Origin: Candidatus Gemmiger faecavium
Lineage (GTDB): Bacteria; Bacillota; Clostridia; Oscillospirales; Ruminococcaceae
Direction of reading: 5' to 3'
Assembly (NCBI GenBank): GCA_019114415.1
Contig: DXFO01000050.1
Span: 1 to 36,631 of the forward strand
Length of the DNA stretch: 36,631 bases
Part shown: piece by piece, positions 1 to 6,975 of the stretch
Layout: each line of letters starts with the position of its first letter
Position numbering within the stretch: position 1 is the first letter of the stretch
Notes under the pieces: model-generated
The model's database searches: none
What the model saw: only the letters and a program-made list of their open reading frames with translations
What the model was told of the DNA's origin: nothing
Program-made: the position numbers and the translations under genes

Positions 1-754
<754 letters not shown>

Positions 755-764
755 TTATGATGAC

Positions 765-780
765 CGGCCCCGAAGGACCG
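765..780 (-). promoter_or_regulatory. UUCG-tetraloop hairpin between grpE and dnaK
   Basis: On the reverse strand CGGTCC-TTCG-GGGCCG forms a 6-bp stem (one U-G pair) capped by a C(UUCG)G tetraloop, an exceptionally stable RNA loop. It lies in the 92-base grpE-dnaK spacer and is not followed by a T tract, so it is not a terminator. A role in mRNA processing or in stabilising the dnaK message is an inference. Confidence 0.5.
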
Positions 781-792
781 ATACGGCTTGTT

Positions 793-1467
793 TTATTCGG
801 CCACGACGACCGCCGCGTGACGGATGATGCGGTCTCCGATCTTGTAGCCTTTCTGGAATACCATCACGACGCTGCCGCTTTCCTGGCCTTCTTCCGGCGG
901 GACCTGCTGGACGGCGTTCATGAAGTTGGGGTCAAAGGGCTTGCCCAGGGCTTCGATCTCCACCACGTGCAGGGTCTCCAGTGCCTTGGTGGCTTTGTCC
1001 AGCGTCATGGTGACGCCCTTTTTATAGTTATCGTCGGTGCAGGGCGCGTTGGCGGCCATATCCAGAGTATCCAGAATCCCCAGGATCTGGGTCACGGCGT
1101 GGGAAACGCCGTCGTTGAATTTCTGGTCGGCTTCCCGTGCCGAGCGCTTGCGGTAGTTTTCATATTCGGCCGCGGTGCGCAGCAGCTGGTCGCGCAGGTC
1201 GGCGGACTTTTTCTCCGCTGCTTCCAGCTTGGCCTTGGTGGCCTCCAGCTCCCGAGCCTTGCCGCCGAACCAATCCTTTTTCTCCTTACCGGAGCTCTTG
1301 GACTGGTCAGCCTTGTTGTCAGCTTTGTTATCAGCAGGTTCTTCCTTCTGGGAGGTCTCGGCGGCAGCTTCGGTTTCCTGTGCCGTGGTGGGCGCTTGCT
1401 CCTCCGGTGCGGGCTTTCCGTCGGGTTCCGGCTGTTGGGCGCCGCGTGCCTTGGTTTCTTCGCTCAT
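793..1467 (-). CDS. grpE: Nucleotide exchange factor GrpE
   Basis: GrpE releases ADP from DnaK and so drives the chaperone cycle. The protein has 224 residues. The first 75 or so are low-complexity and charged (Glu, Ala, Lys, Gln), as in many Firmicutes GrpEs. A long coiled coil follows (about 85-125, LEATKAKLEAAEKKSADLRD), then the family signature AAEYENYRKRSAREADQ. The C-terminal beta-wing has FDPNFMNAVQQV and ends GDRIIRHAAVVVAE. The start ATG overlaps the hrcA stop by four bases (ATGA), which indicates translational coupling. Order and family match the standard hrcA-grpE-dnaK operon. Confidence 0.97.
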   Translation of the reverse strand: MSEETKARGAQQPEPDGKPAPEEQAPTTAQETEAAAETSQKEEPADNKADNKADQSKSSGKEKKDWFGGKARELEATKAKLEAAEKKSADLRDQLLRTAAEYENYRKRSAREADQKFNDGVSHAVTQILGILDTLDMAANAPCTDDNYKKGVTMTLDKATKALETLHVVEIEALGKPFDPNFMNAVQQVPPEEGQESGSVVMVFQKGYKIGDRIIRHAAVVVAE

Positions 1468-2489
1468 TCTTGGTCCTCCTGTCTTTTGCCGGACATGCTC
1501 TGTCCGAGCTTACCGGTAAAGTAATCCAAAATGGGAATCAGTTTTCTGAACGGCATCCGGCTGGAACCGATCACCGCCATGGTACCGGTCAGGCCGCCGC
1601 CTGCAAGATACCGCTTGCAGACGATGCACAGTCCCGGCATCTCGGGTTCAAGATCCTCGCCCAGCTTGGCGGTGATGCGTCCGCCTTCCGGCTGCAGCAG
1701 CTCGGTGGCCGCCCGGTTGTCGGAAAAGACTTCCAGCAGCGTGCCGAGATTCTGGCGGGCATCCACATCCTGTGCCAGGTACTGGGCTCCCTCCAGGTAA
1801 GCCTGGGGGCCGGTGCGGACCAGGGCTTCGGCCGCCGCCACAACGGGGGCCAGCCGTTGTCCTGCCGCCATGCGCAGGCTTGCGCTGAGCATGGGGGTCA
1901 GGTCCTCGGGGGAGACGAAGGTCAGTCCCCGGTTGAGCAGCTGTGCCAGCGCTGCCGCGTCGCTGCGGGAAAGTCCCGTGTCCACGCGGGCCACGCGGGT
2001 CCGAACGCCGCCGGCGCTGGTCACCGCCAGGATCGCCGCCGAGTAGCGTCCCACCTGCACCACCTCAAAGTGGGCGATGCAGAGGTCGTCGGCCCGGGGC
2101 GTGGTCGCGGCGGCGGCGCAGCCGGTGTAATCGGCCAGCGCCCTCGCGGCCGCGGGGGCCAGCTTTTCCGGTTCCACGTCCATGGTGGCGAACAGCTCAT
2201 CGATGCGGATACGGTCGATGTCCTCCAGCGTGGTGGCTTCGGGGCCTTCCAGCAGATGATCCAGATAGTAGCGGTAGCCCTTGGCACTGGGTACGCGGCC
2301 CGCGCTGGTGTGGGGCTGCTCCAGCAGGCCCAGCCGCGTCAGCGCTGCCATCTCGTTGCGCAGCGTGGCGCTGGACACTGCCATGTCAAAGTAACTTGCC
2401 AGCAGTCCCGAGCCAACCGGCTCGCCGTCCAGAGCATACAGGGCGACGATGGCCTCCAGGATCCGCTGCTTGCGTGCATCCATTGCCAT
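1464..2489 (-). CDS. hrcA: Heat-inducible transcription repressor HrcA
   Basis: HrcA represses class I heat-shock genes by binding CIRCE. The 341-residue protein begins MAMDARKQRILEAIVALYAL with the N-terminal winged helix (SGLLASYFDMAVSSATLRNEM as the recognition part). The usual 'LEQPHTSAGRVPS' motif follows at about residues 56-68, a hallmark of the family. The C-terminal half carries the GAF-like domain. It is the first gene of the operon. CIRCE lies just 36 bases upstream of the start, so the gene is autoregulated. The ATG at 2489 is chosen because it is preceded by a GGAGG-type site and gives the normal family length (about 340). Confidence 0.96.
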   Translation of the reverse strand: MAMDARKQRILEAIVALYALDGEPVGSGLLASYFDMAVSSATLRNEMAALTRLGLLEQPHTSAGRVPSAKGYRYYLDHLLEGPEATTLEDIDRIRIDELFATMDVEPEKLAPAAARALADYTGCAAAATTPRADDLCIAHFEVVQVGRYSAAILAVTSAGGVRTRVARVDTGLSRSDAAALAQLLNRGLTFVSPEDLTPMLSASLRMAAGQRLAPVVAAAEALVRTGPQAYLEGAQYLAQDVDARQNLGTLLEVFSDNRAATELLQPEGGRITAKLGEDLEPEMPGLCIVCKRYLAGGGLTGTMAVIGSSRMPFRKLIPILDYFTGKLGQSMSGKRQEDQE

Positions 2490-2524
2490 CTTACCCGCCT
2501 CCTGTTCTCATGTTTTCGGTGTTT

Positions 2525-2551
2525 TTAGCACTCTATGTTCCCGAGTGCTAA
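2525..2551 (-). promoter_or_regulatory. CIRCE operator (HrcA binding site)
   Basis: A perfect TTAGCACTC-N9-GAGTGCTAA inverted repeat matches the canonical CIRCE element exactly. It sits immediately downstream of the -10 box, across the expected transcription start and the early leader of hrcA-grpE-dnaK, the usual place for HrcA repression. Confidence 0.98.
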
Positions 2552-2555
2552 GTTT

Positions 2556-2583
2556 ATTATATTCCAACCTTCGGTGCTGTCAA
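2556..2583 (-). promoter_or_regulatory. σA promoter of the hrcA-grpE-dnaK operon
   Basis: On the reverse strand a perfect -35 TTGACA (2578-2583) is separated by 16 bases from a perfect -10 TATAAT (2556-2561). The CIRCE element begins five bases further downstream. Confidence 0.93.
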
Positions 2584-2723
2584 GGGTTTTTGCAAAAATC
2601 TTTGAAAGTTTAACAGTTTCGTCACAAAGGCGGGCTGTCCCCGGTTTTGGCCGCCCTGCCCCGGTCTTGCGCAGGCTCCCGATTAGCAAAGTTCCCCGCC
2701 CGCCGCAAAGTCCGCTGTAAACA

Positions 2724-2796
2724 GCAAAACCGCCGGCCGGACCGTCCCAGAAGGTCCGGGGGACCTTTGGGGCGGCAGCACGGCCGGCGGCTTTGC
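2724..2796 (-). terminator. Long interrupted inverted repeat after spoVT, possible terminator
   Basis: The arms 2724-2739 and 2781-2796 (GCAAAACCGCCGGCCG against its near-perfect complement, one mismatch) enclose a second small hairpin (AAGGTCC 2751-2757 with GGACCTT 2761-2767). It lies about 55 bases after the spoVT stop on that strand and ends in GGTTTTGC with only a short T run, so termination is plausible but not textbook. The 360-base hrcA-spoVT spacer (2490-2849) otherwise holds only the CIRCE/promoter block; I see no gene in it. Confidence 0.45.
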
Positions 2797-2849
2797 CGCG
2801 GTGCGGGAGCAGAGTTATGGGAAATCGGGACGCGCAGGATGGCTGGCTG

Positions 2850-3395
2850 TCATTCCTCCATCCAGCGTGCCAGAAAGGCCGCGGCAATGCGCATGGCCCC
2901 GGTCTGGGTCTCATCGGGCGGGTCGGCCTTGGCGTTGCCCAGCAGGCAGACGCCGCCCTCAATATCGCCGCCCACCACAATGGGCGCGGCGCAGCCCAGC
3001 ATCCGGCTTTCCACCCCCGACACGGCAGCCACACGGCGGTCGGGGTCACGGGGCGCGGTGTAAACGCCCCGGGCCGCCAGCAGCTTTTCCAGTTCCGGGG
3101 TGATGTGTTTGCCCAGCAGCTCGCCCCGGGTCCCGCCCGAAACCGCCACCACCGTGTCACGGTCGCAGACCATGACCGGCGCGCTGAGCTGCTTGGCCAG
3201 CACCTCGGCATAGACGCCCGCCAGCTCGTTGAGCTCGGCCATCTGGGAATACTTGCGGAAGATCACCTTGCCGTCCGCCTCGGTGAAAATTTCAAGGGCG
3301 TCGCCCTGACGGATGCGCTGGGTACGCCGGATCTCCTTGGGGATGACGACGCGGCCCAGTTCGTCAATGCGGCGCACAATGCCTGTTGCTCTCAT
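2850..3395 (-). CDS. spoVT: SpoVT-type AbrB/GAF transcriptional regulator
   Basis: SpoVT is a late-sporulation regulator that modulates σG-dependent genes in the forespore. The 181-residue length matches Bacillus SpoVT (178). The N-terminal swapped-hairpin AbrB domain is unmistakable: MRATGIVRRIDELGRVVIPK, then EIRRTQRIRQGDALEIF. Residues of about 55-180 form a GAF-like domain, with MVCDRDTVVAVSGG and GCAAPIVVGGDIEGGVCLLG. An AGGGAGGG ribosome binding site precedes the ATG. It is monocistronic, divergent from the Nudix gene, and has a σG-like promoter at 3454-3482. A non-sporulation AbrB paralogue is the alternative, but the GAF half and length favour SpoVT. Confidence 0.92.
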   Translation of the reverse strand: MRATGIVRRIDELGRVVIPKEIRRTQRIRQGDALEIFTEADGKVIFRKYSQMAELNELAGVYAEVLAKQLSAPVMVCDRDTVVAVSGGTRGELLGKHITPELEKLLAARGVYTAPRDPDRRVAAVSGVESRMLGCAAPIVVGGDIEGGVCLLGNAKADPPDETQTGAMRIAAAFLARWMEE

Positions 3396-3453
3396 GATGG
3401 TACCCTCCCTTTGGATCAGCCCGGTCTGTCGGCCGGGAGTTTGGCTTCCCTTC

Positions 3454-3482
3454 TAGTGTGCCGTGGCACAGCCAAAATATAC
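3454..3482 (-). promoter_or_regulatory. Putative σG-type promoter of spoVT
   Basis: On the reverse strand GTATA (3478-3482) is followed after 17 bases by CACACTA (3454-3460). The known forespore σG consensus is roughly GHATR-N17/18-CATWHTA; the -35 matches fully and the -10 six of seven. Bacillus spoVT is a σG gene. The match is by eye and unscored. Confidence 0.5.
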
Positions 3483-3512
3483 CTGTGGTTTCGGGCGGTT
3501 CATCGGCGGGGC

Positions 3513-3541
3513 TTTTCAAGGCGGGCGCCGACAGGTATAAT
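3513..3541 (+). promoter_or_regulatory. σA promoter of the Nudix gene
   Basis: TTTTCA (3513-3518), 17 bases, then a perfect TATAAT (3536-3541), about 33 bases before the start codon of the Nudix gene. Confidence 0.7.
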
Positions 3542-3573
3542 AGCGGTAGATCACACACGGGAGGCTTTGCCCC

Positions 3574-4053
3574 ATGGAAGAGCTTTTGCAGACAACGCTG
3601 TGCTATCTGGAACAGGATGGCTGTTACCTGATGCTGCACCGCGTCAAAAAGAAAAAGGATGTCAACAAGGACAAGTGGATCGGCGTGGGCGGCAAGTTTG
3701 AGCCGGGAGAGGACGCCCTGACCTGCGTCATGCGGGAAGTGCAGGAGGAGACCGGCTACACCATGCAGGGCCCCCGCTACCGGGCCATTGTGGACTTCTA
3801 CTGTCCGCCCTGGCAGCCCGAGCGGATGCACCTGTACACCTGCGATACCTTTACCGGCACGCCCCACCCCTGCAACGAGGGCGACCTGGTCTGGGTAGCC
3901 AAGGACAAGGTCCAGTCGCTGCCCATCTGGCAGGGGGACAAACTCTTTTTCGACCTGCTGGACCGGGGCGCGGACTTTTTCCACCTGGAACTCTTTTATG
4001 ACTGCGACACCCTGGTCAGGGCGGTCCTGGACGGCAAAGAACTGGAAGTCTGA
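3574..4053 (+). CDS. Nudix hydrolase (MutT/8-oxo-dGTPase-like)
   Basis: The 159-residue protein should hydrolyse a nucleoside diphosphate linked to another group, most likely an oxidised or other dNTP. It has a complete Nudix box at residues 40-62: G40, E46, R54-E55, E58-E59 and G61 in the GX5EX7REUXEEXGU pattern (KFEPGEDALTCVMREVQEET). An N-terminal beta-strand segment (TTLCYLEQDGCYLMLHRVKK) and the WIGVGGKF approach are typical of MutT/MTH1-like members. A GGGAGG site lies 10 bases before the ATG, with its own σA promoter. It is monocistronic and closed by a strong terminator. Exact substrate is not determinable from sequence. Confidence 0.9.
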   Translation: MEELLQTTLCYLEQDGCYLMLHRVKKKKDVNKDKWIGVGGKFEPGEDALTCVMREVQEETGYTMQGPRYRAIVDFYCPPWQPERMHLYTCDTFTGTPHPCNEGDLVWVAKDKVQSLPIWQGDKLFFDLLDRGADFFHLELFYDCDTLVRAVLDGKELEV

Positions 4054-4079
4054 TTCCCTGCCACATTCTAAAATAATAA

Positions 4080-4134
4080 AACCCCGGACGGGCAGTCCCA
4101 TGCAGACTGCCCGTCCGGGGTTCTTTTTGTTTTT
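4080..4134. terminator. Strong bidirectional terminator
   Basis: A perfect 18-bp stem (4080-4097 with 4105-4122, 7-base loop) is followed on + by CTTTTTGTTTTT. On the left it is flanked by an A-rich run that serves as T tract on -. It separates the convergent Nudix gene and the membrane protein gene. Confidence 0.93.
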
Positions 4135-4153
4135 GATGGGGAGAGGTCCGGTC

Positions 4154-5482
4154 TCAGCGGCGGAGCAGACGCCCCACCCGGCCGACGCCGGATTTCAGGC
4201 TGCAGGCCTGCCAGACAAAGGCAAAGCCCGCAAACAGGGTAACACCCAGCGCCCGCCAGGTAAACCAGCCGTGCTGGATGGAGTGGGTGCGCAGAAGGCA
4301 CAGCCAGGCCGGGGCGGACAGCGCCGTCAGGGCAAGGGGCAGGGCGCGGAGCAGGGCTTCCCTGCTGCGCAGGCACAGCACAAAGGCCCCAATGCAGATC
4401 ACCGCCAGCAGAAGCAGCGGGATCAGCAGGCCGTGGGAGGACAGCGTATCCCACACAAAGCGGATGATGTTGCCCCAGGTCAGCTCCATACCGTGCCAGG
4501 TATCGGCGGAGGTGCGGACGGAAGCCTGATGCAGGGCATCCCCGATGATATCCTGACCGGTCACAAGGCTGGCCAGCACCCATTTGGATGCCCAGCACAG
4601 GGCGTACCCCGCCCCCCAGCAGAGGGCGCCGCCGCAGACCACCCCGCAGCGGCGCAGGGGGGTGTCCTCCCGGACGCGGCTGTCCAGCAGCCAGACAGCC
4701 AGCGGCAGCCCCAGCGTGAGGATGGGCGTGACCAGCAGGTCCAGAAACGCCGTGCAGATGCCGGTCACCACCAGCCCCACAGCCAGGGAATCCGGGGTGC
4801 GGGGCCGGGCCAGCACCCAGATACAGGCTGCATAGGCCACCGCAAAGCAGGTAAAGAACTGCATCTGACGGGGCACAAAAAAGCAGGATACCAAAATCTG
4901 GCTGACGGCAAACCAGATTGCCGCCCGCCATCCGCAGGCATGCCCAAGCTGCCACAGCAGCACGCAGGCCAGCGCCGCAAACAGCAGATAGTTGGCAACG
5001 CGCACCTGACCGTAAGTCAGAAACAGCAGCAGGGGCCGCAGCCAGATCAGATAGCCGTGCCAGTACCGGGCATAGGAGAAGGGTTCCAGCCCGGTGTCCG
5101 CACCGTTCTTGCCCTCCGCACGGGCATCCAGATAGGCGGCAAGGTCATCGGGCAGTGTTTCAAAGTTATCCACATTGTAGGCGGTGGAGGTCATCATGGC
5201 CTGCAGGGGCGAAGTCTCGTCGGCACTGGCCGCCTCAAACAGCATGATGGTGTCGGTGTAGTTGTCCATCTGGAACAGCTTGAAGCCGAAAAATTCCGGG
5301 TAAAGGCCTTCCTCCTGGAGCAGCGGCACCGACCGTTCAATGTTGGCGCGCACCGGCTCTCCCGGCAGGGCATAAGCGCCCAGAAGCAGCAAAAACAAAA
5401 GTACCAGGGCAATGGCCGCAGACAGGACTGCCCGCCCCGCAAACTGCAGGGCAGCATGGCGCGGCCGGTTGGGAATGGGCAT
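4154..5482 (-). CDS. Polytopic membrane protein of unknown function
   Basis: I do not recognise the family. The 442-residue protein has a Leu/Ala-rich transmembrane helix at about 17-40. A roughly 100-residue extracytoplasmic loop follows (PGEPVRANIERSVPLLQEEG ... FQMDNYTDTIMLFEAASADE). Then come eight or more hydrophobic segments (about 145-165, 167-180, 190-240, 245-275, 290-310, 355-380, 390-405, 415-435). A first helix, a large outer loop and then many helices resemble GT-C membrane glycosyltransferases, but I see no diagnostic acidic motif. A good AGGAGG site precedes the ATG. It lies just downstream of the FtsW gene, with a terminator between, so it is probably transcribed separately. 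Confidence 0.8.
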   Translation of the reverse strand: MPIPNRPRHAALQFAGRAVLSAAIALVLLFLLLLGAYALPGEPVRANIERSVPLLQEEGLYPEFFGFKLFQMDNYTDTIMLFEAASADETSPLQAMMTSTAYNVDNFETLPDDLAAYLDARAEGKNGADTGLEPFSYARYWHGYLIWLRPLLLFLTYGQVRVANYLLFAALACVLLWQLGHACGWRAAIWFAVSQILVSCFFVPRQMQFFTCFAVAYAACIWVLARPRTPDSLAVGLVVTGICTAFLDLLVTPILTLGLPLAVWLLDSRVREDTPLRRCGVVCGGALCWGAGYALCWASKWVLASLVTGQDIIGDALHQASVRTSADTWHGMELTWGNIIRFVWDTLSSHGLLIPLLLLAVICIGAFVLCLRSREALLRALPLALTALSAPAWLCLLRTHSIQHGWFTWRALGVTLFAGFAFVWQACSLKSGVGRVGRLLRR

Positions 5483-5531
5483 ACAGGCCCCTCCTTTTTT
5501 CCGTCAGGAAAAACTCGCGGCGGCCCGGCCC

Positions 5532-5570
5532 CAAAAACAAAGAGGGCAGGCGGGTCTCCGCTGCCCTCTT
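5532..5570 (-). terminator. Terminator after the ftsW-type gene
   Basis: A 10-bp stem AAGAGGGCAG / CTGCCCTCTT (5540-5549 with 5561-5570) is followed on the reverse strand by TTGTTTTTGG. It stands 36 bases after the FtsW/SpoVE stop. Confidence 0.85.
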
Positions 5571-5605
5571 ATTATAAAGGAAAACCATGCCGGCTTCAAC
5601 CGCGG

Positions 5606-6769
5606 CTAATCTGCCTGACGGGAGACCGACAGCACAATGCCCATCTCTCCCAGCAGCATCATCAGGCTGGTGCCGCCCGAGGAGAAAAAGGGCAGGCTGA
5701 TGCCGGTATTGGGGATGGTGTTGGTGACCACGGCAATGTTCAGCACCGCCTGCAGAATGACCTGCACCACAAAGCCCACCACCAGCAACGCGCCGAAGCG
5801 GTCCCTGGCCCGCACCGCGATGGACAGCCCCCGCAGCAAAAGCAGCAGGAACAATAAAATCACCAGCGCCGCCCCCACAAAGCCCAGTTCCTCGCACAGG
5901 ATGGAGAAGATAAAGTCGTTCTGCGGCTCGGGGACATAAAGATATTTCTGGCGGCTGTTTCCCAGGCCCAGCCCGGCCAGCCCGCCCGACGCGATGGCGT
6001 ACAGGCTCTGGATGGTCTGGTGGCCCTCCCCCAGAGGGTCGGCAAAAGGGTTCTGCCAGGATTCCAGGCGATCGGTGGCATAAGGGACCAGCTCGGGCAG
6101 CAGAACCACCGCCGCCGCGATGGCCCCCGCCGCCGCGCCGCCCGCCAGACCGAACCACTTGAGTCCGGTGCCGCCCACAAACATCAGCACCGCCCCGATG
6201 CCCAGGATCAGCAGCGTTCCCGAAAGATGGGGTTCCAGCAGCATGAGCACCGTGACCACGCCCAGAATGACGCCGAAGGGCAGCACCCCGGTGGAAAAGG
6301 TTTTCATCCGGTCATGGTTGAGGGAGATGATGTGGGAAAACACCAGCACCACCGAAAACTTTGCGATCTCGCTGGGCTGCAGGGTCCCCAGCCCCGGCAG
6401 CACGATCCACCGCTTGCAGCCGTTGTATTCCGGCATGAACAGCACGATGGTCAAAAGCACCAGGGAAACGCCCATCATCGGCCAGGCCAGCTTGTGCCAG
6501 ATGTGATAGTCGATGAATGACGCCGCATACATGGCAATGACCCCCAGCACCGCAAACAGCAGCTGGGGCCGGATATAGGTATAGGCGTCCCCCCGCCGAT
6601 AAAGGGCCACCGCGTACCCGGCGGAAAACAGCATGATCAGACCGTAGCACAAAAGCAGCAGCAAAATCACAAGAAAAGGAATATCCAGCGCGGGAGCCTC
6701 CGCAATGCGCCGCCTTGCTGCCGCAAGGGCGCCGTTCCCCAGAGGTCTGCGCTTTGACATCTGCGCCAT
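5606..6769 (-). CDS. ftsW: SEDS peptidoglycan glycosyltransferase, FtsW/SpoVE type
   Basis: SEDS proteins polymerise lipid II into glycan strands with a class B penicillin-binding protein, at the septum (FtsW) or spore cortex (SpoVE). The 387-residue polytopic protein has about ten helices after a basic cytoplasmic N-terminus. It carries the family motifs KRWIVLPGLGTLQPSEIAKF, EPHLSGTLLILGIG, PEPQNDFIFSILCEELG (with the conserved Asp) and NTGISLPFFSSGGTSLM. GGGAGG precedes the ATG. It is not in a dcw cluster here: neighbours are the SpoIID fusion upstream and an unknown membrane protein downstream. That isolation leaves SpoVE as a real alternative to vegetative FtsW, and RodA is less likely. 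Confidence 0.9.
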   Translation of the reverse strand: MAQMSKRRPLGNGALAAARRRIAEAPALDIPFLVILLLLLCYGLIMLFSAGYAVALYRRGDAYTYIRPQLLFAVLGVIAMYAASFIDYHIWHKLAWPMMGVSLVLLTIVLFMPEYNGCKRWIVLPGLGTLQPSEIAKFSVVLVFSHIISLNHDRMKTFSTGVLPFGVILGVVTVLMLLEPHLSGTLLILGIGAVLMFVGGTGLKWFGLAGGAAAGAIAAAVVLLPELVPYATDRLESWQNPFADPLGEGHQTIQSLYAIASGGLAGLGLGNSRQKYLYVPEPQNDFIFSILCEELGFVGAALVILLFLLLLLRGLSIAVRARDRFGALLVVGFVVQVILQAVLNIAVVTNTIPNTGISLPFFSSGGTSLMMLLGEMGIVLSVSRQAD

Positions 6770-6903
6770 GGCGTCCGCCTCCCTTCCCGCAACAGATCGT
6801 CCTGTCTATTGTACGCGGGGGGCGGGAGTTTTAGTCGCCTTGCCGGGCGAATGAGGTACTTTTCACAGATCGGGCAATTTCTTTTGTGCTGGTTTTCCAC
6901 AGC

Positions 6904-6949
6904 AAAAAGACGGCCCGCACGCCCCGGGAACAGGGCGGCAGGCCGTCTT
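6904..6949 (-). terminator. Terminator after the SpoIID fusion gene
   Basis: AAGACGGCC (6907-6915) pairs with GGCCGTCTT (6941-6949). On the reverse strand the stem is followed by a T run (6904-6908). It lies 27 bases after the stop of the 1200-residue protein. Confidence 0.85.
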
Positions 6950-6975
6950 GTGTTTATGGGTCTGACTTGCCGGGA

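Noticed and set aside
3998..5857. A 619-codon open frame on the + strand
   Set aside because: It starts inside the Nudix gene, reads through a strong terminator and then lies antisense to the membrane-protein and FtsW genes.
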